From: Candidatus Woesearchaeota archaeon
GTDB lineage: Archaea > Nanobdellota > Nanobdellia > Woesearchaeales > WJKV01
DNA length: 5,677 nucleotides
Assembly: GCA_019322855.1 (NCBI GenBank)
Contig: JAHWIA010000058.1
Coordinates: 1 to 5,677 of the forward strand
Reading direction: 5' to 3'
The notes beneath the pieces were generated by a model. That model did not search any database. It had not been told where the DNA came from and saw nothing but the letters and a program-made list of their open reading frames with translations. A program made the position numbers and the translations under genes. Positions 1 through 5,632 of the stretch are shown here, in pieces. The stretch's first letter is position 1. Every line of letters starts with the position of its first letter.

Positions 1-1
1 C

Positions 2-2662
2 ATAGAAACATTGAGAAAGATGGTCGAAAGGAACGAGAAGGATTACATTGCATCAAAGAAAAGAGGCTTAAGCATCAAGCAAAAGACTGCATTGAAAAAA
101 AGGATAAGGGAAAGACTGAGAAGAGGAAGGATCCTGCTCGAAGAGCTTCCTCTTGAGACAAAGATAATAGATAAGATCAAGCAAAAACTTTTGGCGTATT
201 CTTCTAGCATGACAAATCTGAATGAAGAGCTTATTGAATTAAGAAGACAAAATAAAAAGAAAAGAAGACGATCTAAACTATGGAAAGAACTTAAAGGTTT
301 GATGAACGAGACAATGGAGACTCCTGAATCTTTGGAGACTACACTGCAACGCACAAAATTATTCTATGACGAGTATAAAACACAGATAAATGACCTGTCA
401 AGAGCAAATCTGAGGCTGGTCGTGAGCATTGCAAAAAAATACAAGAACAGGGGCATGAGTTATCTAGACCTTATCCAGGAGGGAAATAGCGGAATGATGC
501 TTGCTGCTGAAAAATTCGATTATAAAATGGGTTTCAAATTCTCTACCTTTGCCACCTGGTGGATAAGACAGGCAATAACAAGGGCCATCATGGATCAAGG
601 AAGAAATATCAGGGTACCTATACACATGATAGAGATTATAAATAAAATGAGGAAAGCCTCGCGGAGATTGTCGCAGCAGCTCAACAGAAAACCTACTTTT
701 GATGAAATAGCTTTCAAGATGGATACTACGCCAGAATATGTGGAAACTTTGCATAAGATAAGCAAACACACCACGTCCTTGCACAGACCTATAGGAGAAA
801 ATGAAGAATCTTCCTTCGGCGATTTCATAGAGGACGATAAAGCAGAAGATCCGACAGATTCCATTGACATAGGGCTGTTAAGGGATAAACTATCAGAAGT
901 CTTGCACACTATCCCAGACAGAGAAAGGGATATAATTAAACTCAGGTTCGGACTGGGAGAAGGAGAAGAGTATGGCGCAAGATACACTCTCGAAGAGATA
1001 GCTCACATGTTCAAGCTCAGCAGGGAACGGATCAGGCAGCTCGAGGCTAAAGCCTTAAGGAGCCTGCAGCATGTGACAAGAAGCAGGAAACTCACGGGTT
1101 TCATTGACTTGGATACTAAAAGAGATTTTGAAGGTAAAAGTGAAGAAAAAGAAACAGGGAAACCTATATTTACTCGTGAATCAATGAAAAGATTCGCACT
1201 CTATGCACCGCGGAAATTGGAAAATGAAATGTGTGTTCGAAGAACTGCGCTCTATAAGTTGCTCATACCTGACAAGCAAGGCTCGCTTGAATACTCAAGA
1301 AAAAAAGCTAAGCTTTTCTCTCGCCTTGAAACAATTACAAAAGGTTCGACTGATTTTCCAATCAAGCTCCTTGATTCTTTGCTTGATGAACTTTTCATCA
1401 GTCTGAAAAAGGACGGTTTTGTCTGGCCGTCGAGAGAGAAAGTTAAAAAATTAACAGACATTGTGGCATACAGGATAGTCAACAATAGAAGAGTATATCC
1501 GGTCCCAAAAGAAAAAGAGAATGTTTGGATGTGTGTTGGACAGCTTGAAAAATGTCCTGGCGCATATACTGAATTAAAATTAAGGTACAACCTAAAAAAA
1601 TTGAAAACCTTGCCAAAATCCAGACAGCCAAATATTGCTACTATAAGTGACGGAAGGAGAAAGTTCTTTTTCATAACACCAGAGAACAAGTTTCTCTTCT
1701 TCATAGATGCAAAACCTAAACCTTCTCCAAGGATGACTCTGCAGGAAGTTATCGATGATTACGGAGTTTCTCCAGAATTCATCAACCTGTGCGGGTTGGG
1801 CAAGCCTGTAAACGGATTGTATAACAGGGTTCTTGTTGAAGACATAATGAGAAGAAGAATCACAGGGCGGGACATCTTGGAAACTTATGAAGTTACTTCA
1901 AGATACATGGCAAGAATTGCTCCTGGTCATCTTGATTTTTCAGAAGAGGATGGGACATACAATGCGGCAGAAGTAGACAAGTTCATGAACAGGAGAAGGA
2001 TTTCTATGCGGAAAACAAAAGAAATGATCAAGATGATGTTCGAGCTCAAGGAGCATCCTGTGACTGCAGAAGATGAAACAGAATTGAATGCAATGTCTGC
2101 TTGCGTCAACAAGTTGCCGACAATCAACAAGCACATCAATTCTGTATTCCAGATCTATCGCGCAGCAGAGGCTTATCCAGAAATCCTAAAGAAGATCAAA
2201 GTAGAGGGGAATGAATCTCATTCCTACGAACGGATATTGAACGAGCACATAGGTCTGGTCTATTATCATCCAAGAAGAAGCATGATGGAACTTTGTCTGC
2301 ACGGGGATTTTGTAGGAAATCCTAGGAAAGATTCAATACAATTGGCAGAAGTAGTTTCTTATGCAGAAAGATGTCTGGAACGATTAGGCATATGGCAGGC
2401 AGTGCATAAAGAAGAGACTGCATGCCCGCTTCAATACCTTATAGAACATGACATTGAATTGCCTTTCCTTTTCAAGAGACAGAATAATTATGAAATAAGC
2501 GATCTCATGTATTTTTATGACACTCTTAAGGCACAGGTCCTTGAATTGGGCAAGAAGAGTGTGAAAAAGATTTCAGGCAGAAGGATATACAACTGTCTGG
2601 ACGAGATAAGAAAGACTGTTGAAGCCAGAAGGGCAGATAGTCTAGGACCTTTAAAAACCTAG
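2..2662 (+). CDS. Sigma-70 family (RpoD-like) factor with a long C-terminal extension, 5' partial
   Basis: Bacterial primary-type sigma factors direct RNA polymerase to -10/-35 promoters. Residues are numbered from the TTG at base 11; 883 residues run to the stop. The frame is open to the left edge, so the gene probably begins upstream; an ATG at base 20 is the other possible start. Residues 1-100 are charged helices resembling the variable segment before region 2 in group 1 sigmas. Region 2 spans about 128-200, with LDLIQEGN (152-159) and FATWWIRQAIT (180-190). Region 3 spans about 201-280, with a 3.2 finger holding GDFIED (270-275). Region 4 spans about 288-365, with LSRERIRQLEAKALR (336-350). 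Residues Q187, T190, H205, E208, R338, E339, R342 and Q343 match the DNA-reading residues of E. coli RpoD. Residues 371-883 are an unrecognised extension, with possible small helix-turn-helix modules at 576-617 and 618-662. Codon use matches the neighbours, so any transfer is old. The sigma assignment is near certain; its role beside archaeal promoters is unknown. Confidence 0.95.
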   Translation: METLRKMVERNEKDYIASKKRGLSIKQKTALKKRIRERLRRGRILLEELPLETKIIDKIKQKLLAYSSSMTNLNEELIELRRQNKKKRRRSKLWKELKGLMNETMETPESLETTLQRTKLFYDEYKTQINDLSRANLRLVVSIAKKYKNRGMSYLDLIQEGNSGMMLAAEKFDYKMGFKFSTFATWWIRQAITRAIMDQGRNIRVPIHMIEIINKMRKASRRLSQQLNRKPTFDEIAFKMDTTPEYVETLHKISKHTTSLHRPIGENEESSFGDFIEDDKAEDPTDSIDIGLLRDKLSEVLHTIPDRERDIIKLRFGLGEGEEYGARYTLEEIAHMFKLSRERIRQLEAKALRSLQHVTRSRKLTGFIDLDTKRDFEGKSEEKETGKPIFTRESMKRFALYAPRKLENEMCVRRTALYKLLIPDKQGSLEYSRKKAKLFSRLETITKGSTDFPIKLLDSLLDELFISLKKDGFVWPSREKVKKLTDIVAYRIVNNRRVYPVPKEKENVWMCVGQLEKCPGAYTELKLRYNLKKLKTLPKSRQPNIATISDGRRKFFFITPENKFLFFIDAKPKPSPRMTLQEVIDDYGVSPEFINLCGLGKPVNGLYNRVLVEDIMRRRITGRDILETYEVTSRYMARIAPGHLDFSEEDGTYNAAEVDKFMNRRRISMRKTKEMIKMMFELKEHPVTAEDETELNAMSACVNKLPTINKHINSVFQIYRAAEAYPEILKKIKVEGNESHSYERILNEHIGLVYYHPRRSMMELCLHGDFVGNPRKDSIQLAEVVSYAERCLERLGIWQAVHKEETACPLQYLIEHDIELPFLFKRQNNYEISDLMYFYDTLKAQVLELGKKSVKKISGRRIYNCLDEIRKTVEARRADSLGPLKT

Positions 2663-2664
2663 AA

Positions 2665-2680
2665 GTAAAACTTTAAATAT
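2665..2680 (+). promoter_or_regulatory. Archaeal TATA box of the TPR-like gene
   Basis: TTTAAATA at 2672-2679 follows an A-rich BRE-like stretch. Its centre is about 31 bases before the ATG at 2707, which puts the expected transcript start a few bases before the start codon. No ribosome binding site precedes that ATG, as expected for a leaderless or very short-leader archaeal mRNA. The box lies just after the sigma gene stop, so the two genes need not be co-transcribed. Confidence 0.7.
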
Positions 2681-2706
2681 TTCTATTCTATAATCAATAA
2701 ACTGGT

Positions 2707-4035
2707 ATGTTTAATTTTTGGGGTAATTGGAATGTAGGACCTTCTTCAGCAATAGTTCCGGCTATTATTATTTCTGCACCAATAGTTGCAAGTGCGCAAG
2801 AAATACCTAACAGGCCGAACATCCCTGTCCGTTCTGAACAAGGATTGTTCCAGGACATTGTTAGCCTTGAAGAGAAAAGAATCCTTTCGAGAAACAGCAT
2901 TCCGCTCGAAGACATGTGCAGGCTTGTCACATTGAATGTCTATCAAAAGGATTTTGAAGAAGCTGCAGAATTCTATAGAAGAGCAGAAGCTATGGGTGGC
3001 AATGAACAATTGCTGGCGATCACAGAAGCAAAACTGCTCTACGGAACTTTCAGAAGAGATTGGGACACAAAAAAGATCAGCACGCATGCTGCAAAGAGAC
3101 AACTGGATGATGTCATCGAGAAGATGCAGGAGATCTTTGTGGACAAAAGCAACAGCACAGAGATAAGAAGGGAAGCTCACTATATTGCAGGTCTTCTTAA
3201 TCTGAGGATGAATGAGGTGCGGGGCAGTCATGAAAACGACAGAACTGCATTCGCGAACCTTGTTAGGGCATCAGAGCTCGAACATCCTCTTGCATATGCA
3301 GAGATGATAAGCGGAAAGCTAGGCCTGCTTGTCTCGTGCGGGATGCAGAAACTAAAAATAAAGAGGAGCTCCTTGAGTGTAGAAGAAAAGAAAGAGAAGA
3401 TAGAGCAACTTGACAAGAGAATGCAGCGCATCGCAGAGATAGAAGCTCCAGAACTTTACAAGAAGGGTGTAGAATGTGCGCTTGCATTAGACGATAAGAT
3501 AGAACAGATACGGGCGCATCTAAAGCTTAACTTAAGGTATGCATTTTTCTGCACCCAATTGGGAGATTTTGCCCAAGACTATCATAATACAAATGTCTTA
3601 TACACACACGCAAGACTGATGATTGAAGATGTCTTGAAAATAGATCCTAATAATGAAAGAGGCCATAATTATTACGGTGTTGTATACCTAAGATTTGCAA
3701 TAATCAATGAAGAGTATGAAAAGAAAATGTTCTTCATAGATCGGAGCATCAAAGGCTTCAGAAAGGCATTGGAAATAAACCCAGATGACTCTGGCCTTTA
3801 CTGCAACCTGATACGGGCTTTGAAATACAAGGCAGATCATACAGAAAGGCAAAGAAGTGCAAAAGAAGCACTGCCCATCTATCAAGAGATGATGACATTC
3901 TGCTGTAAATTGATCGGAATGAGGGAAACACACAGGATGTCTGAAAAAGACATAGATTATGCAAAGAAAGTTCTTGACTGGGGCAACAAAAAAGGCGCAG
4001 AAAAGAAAGAGGATGCTAATCAGGAAAAACGCTGA
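2707..4035 (+). CDS. TPR-like helical repeat protein with N-terminal signal or anchor
   Basis: The 442-residue product is mostly helical and is probably a protein-interaction scaffold; its partner is unknown. Residues 13-30 are hydrophobic and end in ASA before QE, which looks like a Sec signal peptide cleaved after A30, or an uncleaved anchor. The segment before it (1-12) has no lysine or arginine, unusual for a Sec signal. TPR-like helix pairs are clearest near the C-terminus: a helix ending LKIDPNN (310-316) followed by another at 319-330, and FRKALEINPDDSGLY (351-365) followed by a helix at 366-375. A weaker repeat sits near 74-115 (FEEAAEFYRRAEA). Residues 214-250 are charged and could form a coiled coil, and the tail 427-442 is rich in K and E. 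The ATG is the first possible start, since an in-frame TAA lies nine bases upstream. The TPR assignment is by pattern only. Confidence 0.75.
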   Translation: MFNFWGNWNVGPSSAIVPAIIISAPIVASAQEIPNRPNIPVRSEQGLFQDIVSLEEKRILSRNSIPLEDMCRLVTLNVYQKDFEEAAEFYRRAEAMGGNEQLLAITEAKLLYGTFRRDWDTKKISTHAAKRQLDDVIEKMQEIFVDKSNSTEIRREAHYIAGLLNLRMNEVRGSHENDRTAFANLVRASELEHPLAYAEMISGKLGLLVSCGMQKLKIKRSSLSVEEKKEKIEQLDKRMQRIAEIEAPELYKKGVECALALDDKIEQIRAHLKLNLRYAFFCTQLGDFAQDYHNTNVLYTHARLMIEDVLKIDPNNERGHNYYGVVYLRFAIINEEYEKKMFFIDRSIKGFRKALEINPDDSGLYCNLIRALKYKADHTERQRSAKEALPIYQEMMTFCCKLIGMRETHRMSEKDIDYAKKVLDWGNKKGAEKKEDANQEKR

Positions 4036-4082
4036 ATCTATTAAATTCTCTATATACAAGGCCTGAACACCTTGAATTGACC

Positions 4083-4097
4083 GAAAAGCTTAAATAA
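4083..4097 (+). promoter_or_regulatory. Archaeal BRE/TATA element of the HPF-like gene
   Basis: The purine-rich GAAAAG at 4083-4088 runs into CTTAAATA at 4089-4096, the classic archaeal BRE plus TATA arrangement. A transcript start about 25 bases downstream, near 4118-4120, leaves a leader of roughly 25 bases that contains the strong ribosome binding site at 4133. Confidence 0.7.
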
Positions 4098-4132
4098 ACG
4101 ATTAACTATGAGTCAATAATAACAGTACAATA

Positions 4133-4139
4133 GGGGGTG
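4133..4139 (+). promoter_or_regulatory. Ribosome binding site of the HPF-like gene
   Basis: GGGGGTG lies four bases before the ATG at 4144 and contains the GGTG core that pairs with the conserved end of 16S rRNA. It supports this start codon over any other in the frame. Confidence 0.65.
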
Positions 4140-4143
4140 TTGT

Positions 4144-4452
4144 ATGGAAGACCAGACAGAGACTATAAAGCTAGGTGGCAACATAGAATTGATTGGCTTT
4201 AGAGACTTGGACGGCGGTTCCATGGTAATTCTGAAAAAGATTATCGGCAATTATGTCAGAAAATTGAGTGATGGAAGTGAAAAGTTTGAATCATTCAAGC
4301 TTCATCTCAAGCCCATAAGCCAGGGAAATCTATTTGAAGTACACGGCCATCTGGTGGACAACGGCAGAAATTTCACAGCAGAACACACAGACAGGAACTT
4401 GTTCATCACAGTGAACAAGGTGCTTAGCAAGCTAGAATCAAGCATGAACTGA
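4144..4452 (+). CDS. HPF/RaiA-like ribosome hibernation protein
   Basis: Proteins of this family bind the 30S decoding centre in slow-growing or stressed cells and block tRNA and mRNA binding. The 102-residue product has the family's size and predicted beta-alpha-beta-beta-beta-alpha order: strand 13-20, helix 25-42, strands 47-58, 62-72 and 75-81, and final helix 84-101. The best similarity to E. coli HPF is at the C-terminal half, where TAEHTDRNLFITVNKVLSKL (78-97) lines up with the HPF segment containing SAEGQDMYAAIDGLIDKL. Helix 1 and the strands are fairly basic, fitting an rRNA contact. There is no C-terminal dimerisation domain, so it resembles the short form. It has its own promoter and ribosome binding site and is probably monocistronic. 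The call rests on topology plus one motif, so a different small alpha/beta protein remains possible. Confidence 0.62.
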   Translation: MEDQTETIKLGGNIELIGFRDLDGGSMVILKKIIGNYVRKLSDGSEKFESFKLHLKPISQGNLFEVHGHLVDNGRNFTAEHTDRNLFITVNKVLSKLESSMN

Positions 4453-4473
4453 TCAAAAAAGAGGCTGAAGTGA

Positions 4474-4482
4474 CTTTTTCTT
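4474..4482 (+). terminator. Possible oligo-T terminator after the HPF-like gene
   Basis: A run of five T, then C and TT, follows the HPF-like stop codon by about 20 bases. Archaeal termination commonly uses such T tracts without a strong hairpin. A weak AAAAAG/CTTTTT pairing flanks the short segment before it. Confidence 0.35.
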
Positions 4483-4496
4483 GTTAGGATTAAATA

Positions 4497-4511
4497 GAAA
4501 AATATTTATAA
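4497..4511 (+). promoter_or_regulatory. Archaeal TATA box of the first small basic protein gene
   Basis: The AT-rich GAAAAATATTTATAA holds a TATA element centred near 4506, about 29 bases before the ATG at 4535. The transcript would begin within a few bases of that ATG, so the mRNA is probably leaderless. This element is the main reason for placing the start at 4535 rather than at the TTG at 4481, which lies upstream of the promoter. Confidence 0.7.
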
Positions 4512-4534
4512 CACAAACGCTTTCTATATTTAAA

Positions 4535-4765
4535 ATGGCTAAAAAAGCAAATTACAGGATTAGAGAATTAAAACATCAAGGGAAATACTACCACGGTACA
4601 ATCTACAGGATGGATGGTGGCGGACAAGGCTATCTTTTCAAAGTGCCTAAAAGTACAATCTCTGGACTAAAGATCAATGGTCTGGTCGAAGTCGAGAAGT
4701 GGAGCCAGGGTACAATGCACAGAGGAAGGAATAGGATGGCAATCCGTTTGAAGAAACTAAAGTAA
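4535..4765 (+). CDS. Small basic protein, paralogue A of a local family
   Basis: The 76-residue product is not recognised. It is very basic, has no signal peptide or membrane segment, and appears rich in beta strand, so it is probably a small cytoplasmic protein that binds RNA or DNA. Residues 7-14 (YRIRELKH), GKY (16-18), GT (21-22), RMDGGG (25-30), VPKS (37-40) and LKINGLVEVEKW (45-56) align with matching segments of the gene at 5380, so the two are related. The start at 4535 fits the TATA box for a leaderless transcript; the longer frame from 4481 would place the promoter inside the gene. A strand-turn-strand around VPKS and VEVEKW faintly recalls AbrB-like folds, but not enough to name it. 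T-rich sequence follows the stop. Confidence 0.75.
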   Translation: MAKKANYRIRELKHQGKYYHGTIYRMDGGGQGYLFKVPKSTISGLKINGLVEVEKWSQGTMHRGRNRMAIRLKKLK

Positions 4766-4773
4766 AACCATTA

Positions 4774-4812
4774 TTTTTGCTTGTACCTTTTCTTTATTTT
4801 TTCTAATTTTTT
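4774..4812 (+). terminator. T-rich terminator region after the small basic protein gene
   Basis: Several T runs (five T at 4774-4778, then a T-rich stretch 4788-4812 ending in six T) lie just after the stop at 4765 and before the convergent lipoprotein gene. This matches the oligo-T signals that end archaeal transcription on the plus strand. Confidence 0.55.
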
Positions 4813-4817
4813 AAGAA

Positions 4818-5183
4818 TTAGTTTGCAGACAAATTCTCATCGTATACTATCTGCACGCCAGTCTGTTCTGCAGGCTGCGGTTCTGGTTCTTCAACAATCT
4901 CTACAACTTGCTGTTCTTCTGCAACAGGTTCAGGCTGTGGTGCTTGTTGAACTGCAGGTTGAGGTTGCGCAATAGTATCAAGATCTATCTCAAGAAGCTC
5001 TGCACACTTCTGCCTTATCTCTTCTGTGTTAGTGCCTGCTTTTGCCTGTTCAATGTCTTGCACTGTTATGGTTGCTGGTTTTTCCTCAATCTCTACCACT
5101 GACTCTTCTTCAGGCGGAACAAGACAGCCTGAAATAAACAGAATTGTGATGATCAATGCAATCGCAAGATATTTTTTACTCAT
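4818..5183 (-). CDS. Small secreted lipoprotein, function unknown
   Basis: The 121-residue product has a clear lipoprotein signal. Lysines at 3-4 precede a hydrophobic stretch at 6-17 and a lipobox ISGC, with the lipidated cysteine at position 20. The mature protein should be held on the outer face of the cytoplasmic membrane. After a short acidic segment there is one likely helix, EEIRQKCAELLEIDLDTI (55-72), containing a second cysteine (C60). Residues 73-109 are low-complexity, rich in P, Q, E and V (PQP, QPEP, EPEPQP), which suggests an extended spacer. No enzyme domain is visible. It is convergent with the small basic protein gene on its left and divergent from the one on its right, so it is a single-gene unit. 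A GAGG lies seven bases before the ATG, and a TATA box lies further upstream. Confidence 0.82.
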   Translation of the reverse strand: MSKKYLAIALIITILFISGCLVPPEEESVVEIEEKPATITVQDIEQAKAGTNTEEIRQKCAELLEIDLDTIAQPQPAVQQAPQPEPVAEEQQVVEIVEEPEPQPAEQTGVQIVYDENLSAN

Positions 5184-5215
5184 CTTTCAGCCTCTTATAA
5201 TTGTTAAGATGAGTT

Positions 5216-5231
5216 CCTATATAAATATTTC
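5216..5231 (-). promoter_or_regulatory. Archaeal TATA box of the lipoprotein gene
   Basis: On the minus strand this reads GAAATATTTATATAGG, a textbook archaeal TATA region. Its centre near 5222 predicts a start near 5196, giving a leader of about a dozen bases that carries the GAGG at 5191-5194. Confidence 0.7.
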
Positions 5232-5315
5232 AGAACATTTGTATTTTTAATTTCTTTTGAATGGTAACAAAAAATAGTTTCTGTGCAGTGAAATTGTTTT
5301 TAAGCCTTCACAGAT

Positions 5316-5349
5316 AAATTTATATATGAACAGTGTTTTTATATATGAA
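5316..5349 (+). promoter_or_regulatory. Tandem TATA boxes upstream of small basic protein B
   Basis: The 12-base TTTATATATGAA occurs twice without change, at 5319-5330 and 5338-5349, 19 bases apart. The left copy predicts a start near 5347 and a leader of about 33 bases that includes the ribosome binding site. The right copy would start near 5365 and trim that site, so the left copy is the likelier promoter and the right may be a second or regulated one. The rest of the gap from 5232 to 5315 is AT-rich and shows nothing else. Confidence 0.6.
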
Positions 5350-5364
5350 AAAAGTTGTAAAAAT

Positions 5365-5371
5365 GAGGTGA
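5365..5371 (+). promoter_or_regulatory. Strong ribosome binding site of small basic protein B
   Basis: GAGGTGA is a seven-base match to the anti-Shine-Dalgarno sequence, with eight bases between it and the ATG at 5380. It fixes the start codon. Confidence 0.75.
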
Positions 5372-5379
5372 GTTAGACA

Positions 5380-5625
5380 ATGGTAATTGTCTTCAGAATA
5401 AGAGACGGAAGACGCAACCGAAGGTTAGGCAAGTACGAAGGAACCCTTGTCAGGACAGACAAAGGGGGCGAACATACTTTTTTCTCAATACCGATAAGTC
5501 AAGCAGACAAACATAAGTTTAAATGGAACAGTTATGTGACTGTGACCAAATGGGGGAAGGGCAGGACAGAACGAATGCTGAAAGAGAAAGTGGCATTAGG
5601 TCTTAAGCCTGCAAAATACAAATAG
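5380..5625 (+). CDS. Small basic protein, paralogue B of a local family
   Basis: The 81-residue product is not recognised. It is strongly basic, with an arginine-rich segment at 6-18, and appears rich in beta strand, consistent with a small nucleic-acid- or ribosome-binding protein. It aligns with the gene at 4535: FRIRD (5-9), GKYEGT (17-22), RTDKGG (25-30), IPIS (37-40) and FKWNSYVTVTKWGKG (47-61). The last of these pairs with LKINGLVEVEKW in the other protein without a gap. Unlike that leaderless relative, this gene has a strong ribosome binding site and a leader. The next gene starts seven bases after its stop, with a ribosome binding site overlapping the stop, so the two form an operon. 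Confidence 0.78.
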   Translation: MVIVFRIRDGRRNRRLGKYEGTLVRTDKGGEHTFFSIPISQADKHKFKWNSYVTVTKWGKGRTERMLKEKVALGLKPAKYK

Positions 5626-5628
5626 GTG
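5623..5628 (+). promoter_or_regulatory. Ribosome binding site of the last gene
   Basis: TAGGTG overlaps the stop codon of the preceding gene and gives the GGTG core four bases before the ATG at 5633. It indicates translation of a downstream gene from the same transcript. Confidence 0.55.
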
Positions 5629-5632
5629 TAAA

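Noticed and set aside
43..2139. Minus-strand open frames within the sigma gene
   Set aside because: Their products are S-, F- and L-rich shadow translations with no family features. The plus-strand sigma frame is secure.
2746..4059. Minus-strand and out-of-frame open frames over the TPR-like gene
   Set aside because: They have compositions typical of shadow frames and no upstream signals; the plus-strand 442-residue frame explains the region.
4077..4105. TTGACC as a bacterial -35 element before the HPF-like gene
   Set aside because: At a 17-base spacing the -10 position reads GATTAA, a poor match. The BRE/TATA element at 4083-4096 explains the promoter better.
4481..4534. Longer start (TTG at 4481) for the small basic protein
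   Set aside because: It would place the gene's own TATA box inside the coding region. The ATG at 4535 is at the right distance for a leaderless transcript, and the relative at 5380 has no matching N-terminal extension.
4570..4705. AbrB/MazE-like DNA-binding domain in the small basic proteins
   Set aside because: A few fragments (VPKS, V-x-V-x-KW) recall the fold, but their order and spacing do not fit, so no family was assigned.
4803..4821. CTAATT/AATTAG inverted repeat as a hairpin terminator for the lipoprotein gene
   Set aside because: The stem is almost all A/T and overlaps the stop codon, and the minus-strand sequence after it is A-rich rather than T-rich.
4781..5250. Plus-strand open frames across the lipoprotein region
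   Set aside because: They are antisense to the lipoprotein gene. Their repetitive L/V/Q- and C/F-rich products mirror its P/Q/E-rich codons, and they lack promoters and ribosome binding sites.
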